Source: BM714 sp964484935 (GTDB taxonomy: Bacteria > Bacillota > Clostridia > Peptostreptococcales > BM714). From it: a DNA stretch of 10,227 nucleotides. Positions 1 through 6,890 of this stretch are shown in pieces. Every line of letters begins with the position of its first letter. The first letter of the stretch is position 1. Position numbers and translations under genes: made by a program. The stretch is taken from assembly GCA_964484935.1 (NCBI GenBank), contig CAZAFW010000051.1, positions 1-10,227 of the forward strand, written 5' to 3'. The notes beneath the pieces were generated by a model. That model saw nothing but the letters and a program-made list of their open reading frames with translations, was not told the DNA's origin and made no database searches.

Positions 1-150
1 ATGGGATATTGCGGAACTGCTACAATTTCCGACTTGATTAATGACGGGAAATTCATTAAAATTACAGGTGCGGGACTCAAGGAGAGCCACCCCCACGATA
101 TCTACATTGTCAAGGAAGCGCCGAATTACAGTGTTTCGGTGGATGAATAA
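1..150 (+). CDS. guaB: IMP dehydrogenase, C-terminal 49 residues (5' end outside window)
   Basis: The open frame from base 1 translates to a typical IMP dehydrogenase C-terminus. It begins MGYCGTATISDL and continues through FIKITGAGLKESHPHDI to a TAA stop at 148-150. IMPDH oxidises IMP to XMP with NAD+, the committed step of guanine nucleotide synthesis in the cytosol. The GLKESHPHDI block near the C-terminus, part of the barrel's C-terminal cap that helps bind the monovalent cation, is strongly conserved in bacterial GuaB. The next gene, guaA, starts 15-21 nt downstream on the same strand, the classic guaBA order that converts IMP to XMP to GMP. The ATG at base 1 is an internal methionine, not the start; the catalytic Cys loop and CBS domains lie upstream of the window. 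Confidence 0.93.
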   Translation: MGYCGTATISDLINDGKFIKITGAGLKESHPHDIYIVKEAPNYSVSVDE

Positions 151-165
151 ACAATTGGAGGATAC

Positions 166-1704
166 ATGCTAATGGAAAGAGAACTGATCTTGGTTATCGA
201 CTTCGGAGGCCAATACAACCAGCTTATAGCACGCAGAGTCAGAGAGGTCAATGTATATTGCGAAGTAATGTCATACAAGACGCCCATAGATGTTATAAAG
301 GAAAGGAATCCAAAAGGAATCATTTTCACCGGAGGGCCGGCAAGCGTTTACGCCGAGAATGCCCCCAGTATTTCCGGGGAAATATTCGAACTCGGAATAC
401 CGGTATTGGGGATTTGCTACGGAGGGCAGCTGATGGCGCAAAGTTTTGGTGGCAAGGTGTCAAAGGCAAACCAAAGGGAGTACGGAAAAGTAAAGATTGA
501 AATTTTGGAACAGGACGATTTTTTTAAGGATATAGAAACAGGCTCCATCTGCTGGATGAGCCATACGGATTTTGTGGAAAGTCCGCCTGAGGGATTTGTC
601 GTTTCCGCCAAGACGGACAATTGCCCGGTTGCCGCAATGAAGAACGAAGATAAGAAACTCTACGGAGTCCAGTTCCACCCCGAAGTTGAGCACACATCAT
701 TCGGAAGAAAACTCATCAAGAATTTTCTGTATGAAGTTTGCGGATGCACAGGCGACTGGAACATGGCCGACTTCATAGAGAAAAGCATAAAGGAAATAAA
801 AGAAAAAGTGGGCGACAAGAGGGTCCTTTGCGGTCTTTCAGGGGGCGTGGATTCGTCAGTCGCAGCTGTGCTTGTGCACAAGGCCATAGGCGACCAGCTC
901 ACATGTGTCTTTGTTGACCACGGACTCCTAAGAAAGGACGAGGGAGACCAGGTCGAGGAGATATTCAAGGACAGATTCCATCTCAAGCTCATAAGGGTAA
1001 ACGCTCAGGAGCGTTTCCTCGGCAAGCTCCGCGGCGTTTCTGATCCCGAAAAGAAGCGAAAGATAATCGGGGAGGAGTTCATCCGTGTGTTCGAGGAGGA
1101 ATCGCAAAGGCTTGGTAAAATGGATTACCTTTTGCAGGGCACGGTTTATCCGGATGTCATAGAAAGCGGAACCGACACAGCCGAGGTCATAAAGAGCCAC
1201 CACAATGTGGGCGGGCTTCCCGACGATGTAGATTTTGAAATCATCGAGCCGCTCAGGCAGCTCTTCAAGGACGAAGTGAGAATGGTCGGGGAAGGCCTCA
1301 TGATTCCCGACGACGTAGTTTGGAGACAGCCTTTCCCGGGACCGGGCCTGGCAATAAGAATTCTCGGAGAAATTACGGACGAGAAGCTAAAGATAGTCAG
1401 CGAATCGGATGCAATCCTAAGGGAAGAGATAAAAAAAGCAGGCCTGGAAAGGCACATATGGCAGTACTTCACAGTGCTTCCCAACATAAAGTCGGTTGGA
1501 GTAATGGGCGACGGAAGAACCTATGTACACACCGTGGGAATAAGGGCCGTAACATCCACAGACGGAATGACATCCGACTGGGCGCGCATTCCATACGACG
1601 TGCTTGAGAAGATTTCAAACCGCATTGTGAACGAAGTCGACGGCGTTAACCGCATAGTTTACGACATAACGAGCAAACCACCCAGCACAATCGAGTGGGA
1701 ATAG
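166..1704 (+). CDS. guaA: GMP synthase (glutamine-hydrolysing)
   Basis: This enzyme amidates XMP to GMP using ATP and glutamine. Numbering from the ATG at 166 (512 aa), the class I glutamine amidotransferase domain fills about residues 7-190, with the nucleophile in GICYGGQ (C84) and the H171/E173 pair in HPEV. The ATP pyrophosphatase domain follows, with PP-loop SGGVDSS at about 225-231, and then the dimerisation/XMP-binding C-terminal domain ending KPPSTIEWE. The length is normal for the family. A second ATG at 172 (MERELILVIDFGGQ) lies 10 nt from the GGAGG at 157-161, against only 4 nt for the ATG at 166. The shorter start also matches the usual family N-terminus, so 172 may be the true start. 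The gene follows guaB and ends at a strong terminator. It is clearly richer in G+C than the genes downstream. Confidence 0.97.
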   Translation: MLMERELILVIDFGGQYNQLIARRVREVNVYCEVMSYKTPIDVIKERNPKGIIFTGGPASVYAENAPSISGEIFELGIPVLGICYGGQLMAQSFGGKVSKANQREYGKVKIEILEQDDFFKDIETGSICWMSHTDFVESPPEGFVVSAKTDNCPVAAMKNEDKKLYGVQFHPEVEHTSFGRKLIKNFLYEVCGCTGDWNMADFIEKSIKEIKEKVGDKRVLCGLSGGVDSSVAAVLVHKAIGDQLTCVFVDHGLLRKDEGDQVEEIFKDRFHLKLIRVNAQERFLGKLRGVSDPEKKRKIIGEEFIRVFEEESQRLGKMDYLLQGTVYPDVIESGTDTAEVIKSHHNVGGLPDDVDFEIIEPLRQLFKDEVRMVGEGLMIPDDVVWRQPFPGPGLAIRILGEITDEKLKIVSESDAILREEIKKAGLERHIWQYFTVLPNIKSVGVMGDGRTYVHTVGIRAVTSTDGMTSDWARIPYDVLEKISNRIVNEVDGVNRIVYDITSKPPSTIEWE

Positions 1705-1712
1705 AATAGTAA

Positions 1713-1755
1713 AACCCCGTAATCCTTGAAACATAAAGGGTTGCGGGGTTTTTTT
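1713..1755 (+). terminator. Intrinsic terminator of guaBA
   Basis: The arms 1713-1727 and 1736-1750 form a 15-bp stem with two G-U wobbles (AACCCCGTAATCCTT against AAGGGTTGCGGGGTT). The loop is 8 nt and a run of seven T follows (1749-1755). It begins 8 nt after the guaA stop and separates guaBA from the regulator gene. Confidence 0.93.
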
Positions 1756-1962
1756 GATGTCAAATGAAATCCCCCGGGTTTACCTGTGACATTCATAAAC
1801 AATATACTGATTAGTTACAACCTTGGTTTTCACAAACAAACTATTGCTTTTTACCAGAATAATGCACATTTCTAAAGCGGTTTTAGTACTCAGTTGTGAA
1901 ATATGAGTGAATAGTTACAGTAATAGATGGTATAATTAAATATAATCAAAGAGAGGTGTTTT
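1756..1962 (+). promoter_or_regulatory. AT-rich leader of the PucR-type gene: two TATAAT boxes and repeated motifs
   Basis: Two perfect TATAAT hexamers lie at 1931-1936 and 1941-1946, just before the regulator gene. No good TTGACA sits at the standard distance; the nearest weak candidate is TTACAG at 1915-1920. The leader also carries TAGTTACA twice, at 1812-1819 and 1912-1919, exactly 100 nt apart. The 8-bp inverted pair TTTCACAA (1828-1835) and TTGTGAAA (1894-1901) lies between them. These could be operators for autoregulation, which is inferred from the symmetry only. A ribosome site AGAGGTG (1952-1958) precedes the ATG at 1963. Confidence 0.45.
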
Positions 1963-3600
1963 ATGGGAGTTGCTATTAAAGAAATACTAAAGGAAAAGTA
2001 TTTTAAGAATTATAAAGTGATTGCAGGAGAAAAAGGTGTTGGTAGAGAAATCCAAGCAGTAGCTGTTTATGATGCACCGGATGGTTATAAATGGTTTAAA
2101 GGTAAAGAATTAGTTTTATCTACAGGTTATTTGTATCAAGGCAACACAGATTCTTTCTTAGAAGTCATAAAATTTCTGCATGATCATGATTCAGCTGGAC
2201 TAGGAATTAAGAAAGACAGATACCTTCATGTCATACCTAATGAAGTTATTAACTTATGTAATGAATTAAATTTTCCATTGATTAGTATTCCTTTCGATGA
2301 AGCATGGATTGATGTTATAAATGCCGTAAATTCAATAGCAGTTAATAAATTTATTACAAAGATAAATGAAAAAAATGAAGACGATGGCATAGTATCACCA
2401 AACAGCTTATGGAAAAAAATAAATGAAATCATTTGGAAGTTAGGTGCGGAAATTGGGAAACCAATCACTATAAGTCAATCGTTAAACAATAAGTGTATGA
2501 CTTATCCACAATCGTATTCTCATGACATATTAACTACTCCTTGTAAAATAAAAGATGATTATGATTTTAGTTATTCAAAGGAGATAGTTTGTGATAAATT
2601 AAATATACATAGATTTTCTGTCGTTAAAGACAGTCTGTGTCCTTGGTTGGTTATACCCATACAACTTCGAAATATTAAGGTAGCCAATATTATTATTTGG
2701 GAAGAGAATGGAAAGATAGACTATTACGATCTCCTTGCGCTACGTATAGCCGCAACCTTAGTGACAGAGATATATGAACAATTGTATTTATTCCAAAACT
2801 TTGAGGGTAGATATTTTGACGATTTTATTAAAAAATTGGTCTCTGGAGAGCTAGGAACCTATTCAGAGGTAGAGGAATTTGTTGTTGGGATAAGAAAGAT
2901 GAAAATTAATATATATAGCTCTTATATTGTTACTACAATTAAAGCCGAAGATGAAAATACAAATTTTTACAGTCATAGAGATAAGATTTATCATAGTGTT
3001 CTAGCACATGTTAAAAGTTGCAATAATATTTTTGGAATTGTAAATCAGGATACTATTGTAGTAATAACAGATACAAAAGGAATGATTCAAGCTTCTCATG
3101 TTATTAGTAAGATGTTTAACACTATTATTAAGAACTTGGTAGATTGTTTTCATACTGAATCCTTTAGAATAGGAATAGGCTCCGAAGTCAATGAAATTCT
3201 TGGCATAAAAAGAAGTTATATAGAATCACTAAAAGCATTAGAAGTTGGGAAATACTTATTTAGAAATAAAAAAACAATCCCTTTCGATGAGCTAGGGCCT
3301 TTTGGATTATTGAGGCTTGAAAATCTGCAACAGAGAGATTTCGGTAATGTTTTTAATAAAATCATACCCTTAATTCAAGATGAAAATGGGGAAGAATTAA
3401 TTGAGACTTTGAGTGTATTTTTGGAATGTGAATCCAACTTTAATATTACTGGCAAGAAGTTGTTCTTGCATACAAACTCAATTAGATATAGAATCTCTAA
3501 AATACAGCAATTATGTGATATTGATTTAAATGACCCTATTGAGAGAATTAAAATAGAAATAACACTTAAATTCATGGACTTAATTGAGAAAATTGTATAA
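1963..3600 (+). CDS. PucR/CdaR-family transcriptional regulator
   Basis: A 545-aa protein with the full PucR architecture. Residues about 8-127 match the PucR N-terminal sensor domain (VIAGEKGVGREIQAVAV, then WFKGKELVLSTGY, then LNFPLISIP). A poorly conserved GAF-like region spans about 148-270, a GGDEF-like CdaR middle domain about 282-430, and a C-terminal helix-turn-helix of the PucR HTH_30 type about 478-540, whose hallmark is LHTNSIRYRISKIQ (502-515). Regulators of this family commonly activate nearby catabolic or transport genes in response to a small molecule. Here the neighbour 422 nt downstream on the same strand is a transporter-like pair plus two M20 hydrolases, so I infer that it controls them. 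The ligand is unknown; the similarity to B. subtilis PucR does not imply purine degradation here, as no purine-catabolic gene is visible. The base composition is much more AT-rich than guaA. Confidence 0.9.
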   Translation: MGVAIKEILKEKYFKNYKVIAGEKGVGREIQAVAVYDAPDGYKWFKGKELVLSTGYLYQGNTDSFLEVIKFLHDHDSAGLGIKKDRYLHVIPNEVINLCNELNFPLISIPFDEAWIDVINAVNSIAVNKFITKINEKNEDDGIVSPNSLWKKINEIIWKLGAEIGKPITISQSLNNKCMTYPQSYSHDILTTPCKIKDDYDFSYSKEIVCDKLNIHRFSVVKDSLCPWLVIPIQLRNIKVANIIIWEENGKIDYYDLLALRIAATLVTEIYEQLYLFQNFEGRYFDDFIKKLVSGELGTYSEVEEFVVGIRKMKINIYSSYIVTTIKAEDENTNFYSHRDKIYHSVLAHVKSCNNIFGIVNQDTIVVITDTKGMIQASHVISKMFNTIIKNLVDCFHTESFRIGIGSEVNEILGIKRSYIESLKALEVGKYLFRNKKTIPFDELGPFGLLRLENLQQRDFGNVFNKIIPLIQDENGEELIETLSVFLECESNFNITGKKLFLHTNSIRYRISKIQQLCDIDLNDPIERIKIEITLKFMDLIEKIV

Positions 3601-3799
3601 AGCTAGTGGCAAAAGAAAGAATGGGTAATAATCAAAAAAAACCGTCCATGGCGATTACTGTTGTTTAAAAAATGTGGATGTAGGCTCGATAAGTAGAAGT
3701 CGTAAATGGGCAGAATATTGAATGCCAGAACGATAATCCTTCTGGATTGAATTACTTGGCGGTATTAATAAAACAGCCAATCGATATGGTTAAAAGACC
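3601..3799 (+). other. Untranslated region after the regulator; possible decayed coding remnant
   Basis: No intact gene is seen between the regulator stop and the terminator at 3800. One + strand frame reads coherently between stops as VDVGSISRSRKWAEY, and after further stops as WIELLGGINKTANRYG. This could be a decayed reading frame or chance. I recognise no family, and no ribosome site or start fits it. The region could equally be a 3' UTR or a small RNA ending at the terminator. Confidence 0.3.
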
Positions 3800-3827
3800 A
3801 AAGAGCAGAATTTGGCTCTTTTTTTTT
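3800..3827 (+). terminator. Intrinsic terminator between regulator and transporter operon
   Basis: The stem AAAGAGC (3800-3806) and GCTCTTT (3815-3821) closes an 8-nt loop and runs into nine consecutive T (3819-3827). It lies about 200 nt after the regulator stop. The regulator is therefore probably transcribed separately from the membrane protein genes. Confidence 0.85.
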
Positions 3828-3891
3828 GCAGTAAAACGATAGAAGATTGCTCAAGAATGAGAGGTTTTTCTTTTATGGCTAAAATCAGATA

Positions 3892-4015
3892 TTGAATTTG
3901 TGGGAATTTACAATGATACAATGAGAAAGTTTATTTTTATAAACAAGTGAAAACATTATTATGAGAAAATAATAAGTGTAAACAACATATTAATCAAAAT
4001 AAAAAGACAAGGAGG
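3892..4015 (+). promoter_or_regulatory. Probable promoter/operator region of the transporter-hydrolase operon
   Basis: A candidate sigma-A promoter is TTGAAT (3892-3897) and TACAAT (3917-3922) with a rather long 19-nt spacer. Two AT-rich inverted repeats follow: GTTTAT/ATAAAC (3929-3934 and 3939-3944, 4-nt loop) and TTATTAT/ATAATAA (3956-3962 and 3969-3975, 6-nt loop). AAGTG also recurs at 3945-3949 and 3974-3978. These are candidate operators for the upstream PucR-type regulator, an assignment made by position only. The strong ribosome site GGAGG (4011-4015) lies 7 nt before the first operon gene. Confidence 0.4.
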
Positions 4016-4022
4016 ATTTAGT

Positions 4023-4718
4023 ATGAGTGATTATTTAAAAGTAGCGAATGATCCTGTATTGTGGCTAATGGCATTACCGGTGGTGTCATTAGTAGGAATA
4101 CAAGCTGTCCTTTTCTCAAAGAGAGCATACGCGTCTATCAAATATGCTGATATGACATCTAAGGAAGCAGGTAAAGCCTTTAAGATTGGTGCCGTTTCTG
4201 CTATAGGACCAGCAGTTGCGGTTTTTATAGTAATGCTTGGAATGATGGCTGTAATAGGTGCGCCAATAACTTGGATGAGACTAGCAATAATAGGTTCAGC
4301 ACCCACAGAGCTTACTGCGGCGACTATGGGTGCACAGGCGATGGGCGTTGAATTTGGAGGGCCAAATTACGGAGTGCTCGAATACACAAATTCAGTATGG
4401 ACAATGACTCTTAATGGAATTGGATGGTTATTATTTTGTGGATTATTTACACATAAGCTTGAAGGAATAAGAGATAAAGTATCTAAGGGCGATGATAAGC
4501 TTACAGTAGAAATTGGTGGTGCTGCAATGCTAGGTGCGTTTGCATTTTTAGTAGGTGGACATTTGGTAGCAGGTGGTGGAAGACTTATTGCCGCTGTAGC
4601 TGCAGGGATTGCTATGGTAATTCTATTAAAATTGTCTAAAAAAATACCGAAATTATTAGAATATAACTTAGGTATCGCAATGATAGTTGGGATGGTTGCA
4701 GGAGTTATGTTTAAATAA
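4023..4718 (+). CDS. DUF5058-like polytopic membrane protein, putative transporter subunit
   Basis: A 231-aa integral membrane protein. Hydrophobic segments lie at about residues 11-31, 54-78, 84-107 (short, polar-interrupted), 124-143, 163-182, 184-203 and 214-230. The most distinctive part is the Gly/Ala/Thr-rich stretch GSAPTELTAATMGAQAMG (91-108), which carries a membrane-embedded Glu (E96) and resembles a re-entrant or substrate-binding segment. Length and overall pattern fit the DUF5058 family, whose function is not established; this is recognised from memory of the family, not a search. The start has GGAGG 7 nt upstream. The next gene begins 23 nt later with its own ribosome site and encodes another membrane protein of nearly equal size, followed by a peptidase gene. 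I infer that the two proteins form one carrier whose substrate is hydrolysed by the downstream M20 enzymes. Confidence 0.82.
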   Translation: MSDYLKVANDPVLWLMALPVVSLVGIQAVLFSKRAYASIKYADMTSKEAGKAFKIGAVSAIGPAVAVFIVMLGMMAVIGAPITWMRLAIIGSAPTELTAATMGAQAMGVEFGGPNYGVLEYTNSVWTMTLNGIGWLLFCGLFTHKLEGIRDKVSKGDDKLTVEIGGAAMLGAFAFLVGGHLVAGGGRLIAAVAAGIAMVILLKLSKKIPKLLEYNLGIAMIVGMVAGVMFK

Positions 4719-4741
4719 ATCATAAATAAGGAGGTAATGGA

Positions 4742-5443
4742 ATGGATAATTTAGCAACTAATAAAAATCTAGGTAAAAACTCTTCGGAATTTGAAAAAAG
4801 TTTTAGCAAACCGATAATCAACACAGGCAGATGGACGATTTTATTAGCAGTACCGCTTTCTTTTTTACCAGTGATGTATTTGTGGATAAAATATGGAGCT
4901 TTGCCGCCAATTGGTAATATACTCACAGGATGGTTCTTAATAGCATCAATTTATGGATCATATTATCTGATAGAGCCTATATCATTTTTCCCTGTACTTG
5001 GAGTTTCCGGAACGTACATGTCATTCTTAGCAGGGAACATCGGAAATATGAGACTTCCATGTGCAGCTGTAGCTCAAGAGGCACTTAAGGTCGAATCAGG
5101 AAGTGACAAAGCGGAGCTAGTTGCAACTCTTGGAATAGCAGGATCAATTATAACAAACCTTATAGTAGTAACTATAGCCGCTGTAGCAGGGAATCAGTTG
5201 TTCAAATTGTTTCCACCAGTTGTAATAGATGCTTTTGGGTTTGTATTACCTGGTATTTTTGGAGCAATGTTCGCACTGTTTGCTATTAAATTCCATAAGT
5301 ATGGTGCTTTTGCACTTACACTAGTTCTAATCATGTTAGGAGTAATCAAGGTTCTACCAGTCTATGTTGTAATACCCGTGTCTGTATTTTCTACAATTGC
5401 TTTTGCCGTATTTTCTTATAAAAAGCAACAAAAGAACACTTAA
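4742..5443 (+). CDS. Second small membrane protein, putative partner subunit of the DUF5058-like protein
   Basis: A 233-aa protein of no family I can name with confidence. A hydrophilic N-terminus of about 30 residues is followed by hydrophobic stretches at about 32-49, 57-80, 82-100, 126-150, 157-181, 184-203 and 205-225. A small-residue signature, GVSGTYMSFLAGNIGNMRLP (87-106), precedes a polar loop rich in Glu and Ser. Its position and pattern (G, then T four residues on, hydrophobic, S/T, then Gly) echo residues 91-108 of the preceding protein. The two may therefore be distant paralogues that pair, which is my inference. GGAGG at 4730-4734 is 7 nt from the ATG. The downstream hydrolase gene starts 14 nt after the stop, which argues for cotranscription. 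No signal peptide, ATPase or channel motif is seen. Confidence 0.78.
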   Translation: MDNLATNKNLGKNSSEFEKSFSKPIINTGRWTILLAVPLSFLPVMYLWIKYGALPPIGNILTGWFLIASIYGSYYLIEPISFFPVLGVSGTYMSFLAGNIGNMRLPCAAVAQEALKVESGSDKAELVATLGIAGSIITNLIVVTIAAVAGNQLFKLFPPVVIDAFGFVLPGIFGAMFALFAIKFHKYGAFALTLVLIMLGVIKVLPVYVVIPVSVFSTIAFAVFSYKKQQKNT

Positions 5444-5457
5444 AGGAGGAACTGATT

Positions 5458-6633
5458 ATGATGGATAAAAAAGCTTTAGATTATGTGAACAAGGATGAAG
5501 CTATAGAACTATTACAGAGCATAATTAAATTTAAAACTGTTAATGCACCCGGAGACGAACTACCTCTTGCAGAGTTTATAAGCTCAAAATTAGATGAAAT
5601 TGGAGTAAAAAACTATGTAGATGCCTTTGAGGGAAATAGAGGCAATGTAGTCGGTAGGATAAATGGGACGGGAGAAAAAGAAGCGCTCTTGTTTAACGGA
5701 CATTTGGATACTGTACCTCCAGGAGATATTGAATGGGAACATGGACCTTATAGTGCAGCTTTGGTAAATAATAAAATTTATGGAAGAGGATCTGCTGATA
5801 TGAAGGGTGGCCTAGCAGCGATGCTTATGGCAATTAAAGCCGTAAAACAAGCTGGCTGGGAACTTAAAGGAGATTTTATATACACTGCAACAGCTGGGGA
5901 AGAGACTGATAGCATTGGAGCAGTAAAGTATAGAGATGAAGGTGGGCTTGATGGAGTAAGTGCTATAATTATTGGCGAACCAAGTTCCAATGGAGTGAAT
6001 GTGGCTGAAAAAGGAGCTTTCTGGGTTGAAATTACAACATATGGAAAGACAGCTCACGGGGCTTTTACGCATAAAGGGATCAACGCAATTACTCATATGA
6101 ATGCTTTAATAAGTGAGTTGGTAAGTTACAAATTCAAATATGTAGAAAATACTGTTGTTGGTCATCCAACAATGAATATTTCTACTATTAGCGGTGGAGT
6201 AAAAACAAATGTTGTACCAGACAAATGCTCTTTAACAATAGACATGAGGACAGTCCCAGGTCAAGTTCATGCAGATATAGTTAAAGATTTTGAAGAAATC
6301 ATCGAAAAATTAGCAGATGAAATTAAAGATTTTAAAGCGGACGTAAAAGTATTAAACGACAGACCAGCTGTTGAAACAAAAGCATCTGATCCATTTGTTA
6401 AAATGGCTATAGAGACAATCAAAGAAGAGTTTGATAAAGATGTAGAAGCAAAAGGAGTTAATTTTTATACTGACGCATCGATATTCTTACCATCTACAAA
6501 CCTGCCATGTATATTCTATGGGCCAGGAGATGCGGATATGGCACATCAACCAAATGAATTTGTTTCCGTAGATAGCTATATGGAATGCATTCAGTTCTAC
6601 ATTGCAATGATTGAAAACTACTTAGTAAAATAG
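5458..6633 (+). CDS. M20 metallohydrolase, ArgE/DapE type
   Basis: A 391-aa cytosolic zinc hydrolase of the M20 clan. Metal ligands and catalytic residues read in order: H82 and D84 in GHLDTVPPGD, bridging D114 in GRGSADMKGG, catalytic E148 with ligand E149 in AGEETDS, E174 in GEPS, and H363 in MAHQPNE. The dimerisation/lid domain spans about 180-295, with the conserved H200 of KTAHGAF near its start. Enzymes of this type remove N-acyl or succinyl groups from amino acids or cleave dipeptides; the exact substrate cannot be read from sequence. GGAGG (5445-5449) is 8 nt upstream of the first of two tandem ATGs (5458, 5461). It is cotranscribed with the membrane pair (14-nt gap), so it probably acts on what that pair imports. 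It is not of the allantoate amidohydrolase type. Confidence 0.92.
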   Translation: MMDKKALDYVNKDEAIELLQSIIKFKTVNAPGDELPLAEFISSKLDEIGVKNYVDAFEGNRGNVVGRINGTGEKEALLFNGHLDTVPPGDIEWEHGPYSAALVNNKIYGRGSADMKGGLAAMLMAIKAVKQAGWELKGDFIYTATAGEETDSIGAVKYRDEGGLDGVSAIIIGEPSSNGVNVAEKGAFWVEITTYGKTAHGAFTHKGINAITHMNALISELVSYKFKYVENTVVGHPTMNISTISGGVKTNVVPDKCSLTIDMRTVPGQVHADIVKDFEEIIEKLADEIKDFKADVKVLNDRPAVETKASDPFVKMAIETIKEEFDKDVEAKGVNFYTDASIFLPSTNLPCIFYGPGDADMAHQPNEFVSVDSYMECIQFYIAMIENYLVK

Positions 6634-6890
6634 TTGTTTGGCAGTATGTCAAGATAAGATTTCAAAAGAAAAGAATTGAAAGAATAAAGATTGACATAAG
6701 AAATAAACCTTCAATAAATAGTATGATTTTTGAAGGAGACAGGGTTGTATCGGACTTAAAATTGCTGGACTGATTCTGGCTTCAAGTCAGTCCAGCATAT
6801 TTAGCCAAAGCATCTAGGATATCTTAAATTTAATAACTATGTTTGTACCTCAAATATTTATGCCTAAACATAGTATACGAGGAGGGAAAA
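6634..6890 (+). promoter_or_regulatory. Structured 257-nt spacer between the two hydrolase genes
   Basis: This spacer carries three perfect inverted repeats in series. They are CCTTCAA/TTGAAGG (6708-6714, 6730-6736), TGCTGGACTGA/TCAGTCCAGCA (6763-6773, 6787-6797) and ACTATGTTT/AAACATAGT (6836-6844, 6866-6874). The last ends 6 nt before the ribosome site of the next gene. A perfect TTGACA (6691-6696) with a poor AT-rich -10 about 17-18 nt later could be an extra promoter. The central hairpin has no good T-run, so it is a weak terminator candidate at most. The arrangement suggests RNA-level control or mRNA processing between the hydrolases. I cannot match it to a known riboswitch or T-box. Confidence 0.5.
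6691..6720 (+). promoter_or_regulatory. Candidate internal promoter before the second hydrolase
   Basis: The consensus -35 TTGACA is at 6691-6696 and TAAATA at 6715-6720 gives an 18-nt spacer. The -10 is weak, so the call rests mostly on the perfect -35. If real, the downstream transcript would start near 6727 and include the two larger hairpins. Confidence 0.35.

Noticed and set aside
126..1607. Several minus-strand and alternate-frame open frames across guaA
   Set aside because: They overlap a clearly real, full-length guaA, lack ribosome sites and resemble no protein family.
1963..3600. Assigning the regulator to purine degradation because of the PucR name and the guaBA neighbours
   Set aside because: A strong terminator and a composition break separate it from guaBA, and no purine-catabolic enzyme is present; the nearby hydrolases are amino-acid-conjugate types.
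6843..6890. Upstream TTG start adding 16 residues to the M20D hydrolase
   Set aside because: No ribosome site precedes it and it lies in an inverted repeat, whereas ATG 6891 has GGAGG 5 nt upstream and gives a normal family N-terminus.
6634..6890. T-box or known riboswitch in the spacer
   Set aside because: I could not find a T-box core, an antiterminator/terminator pair with a T-run, or any riboswitch signature I know.
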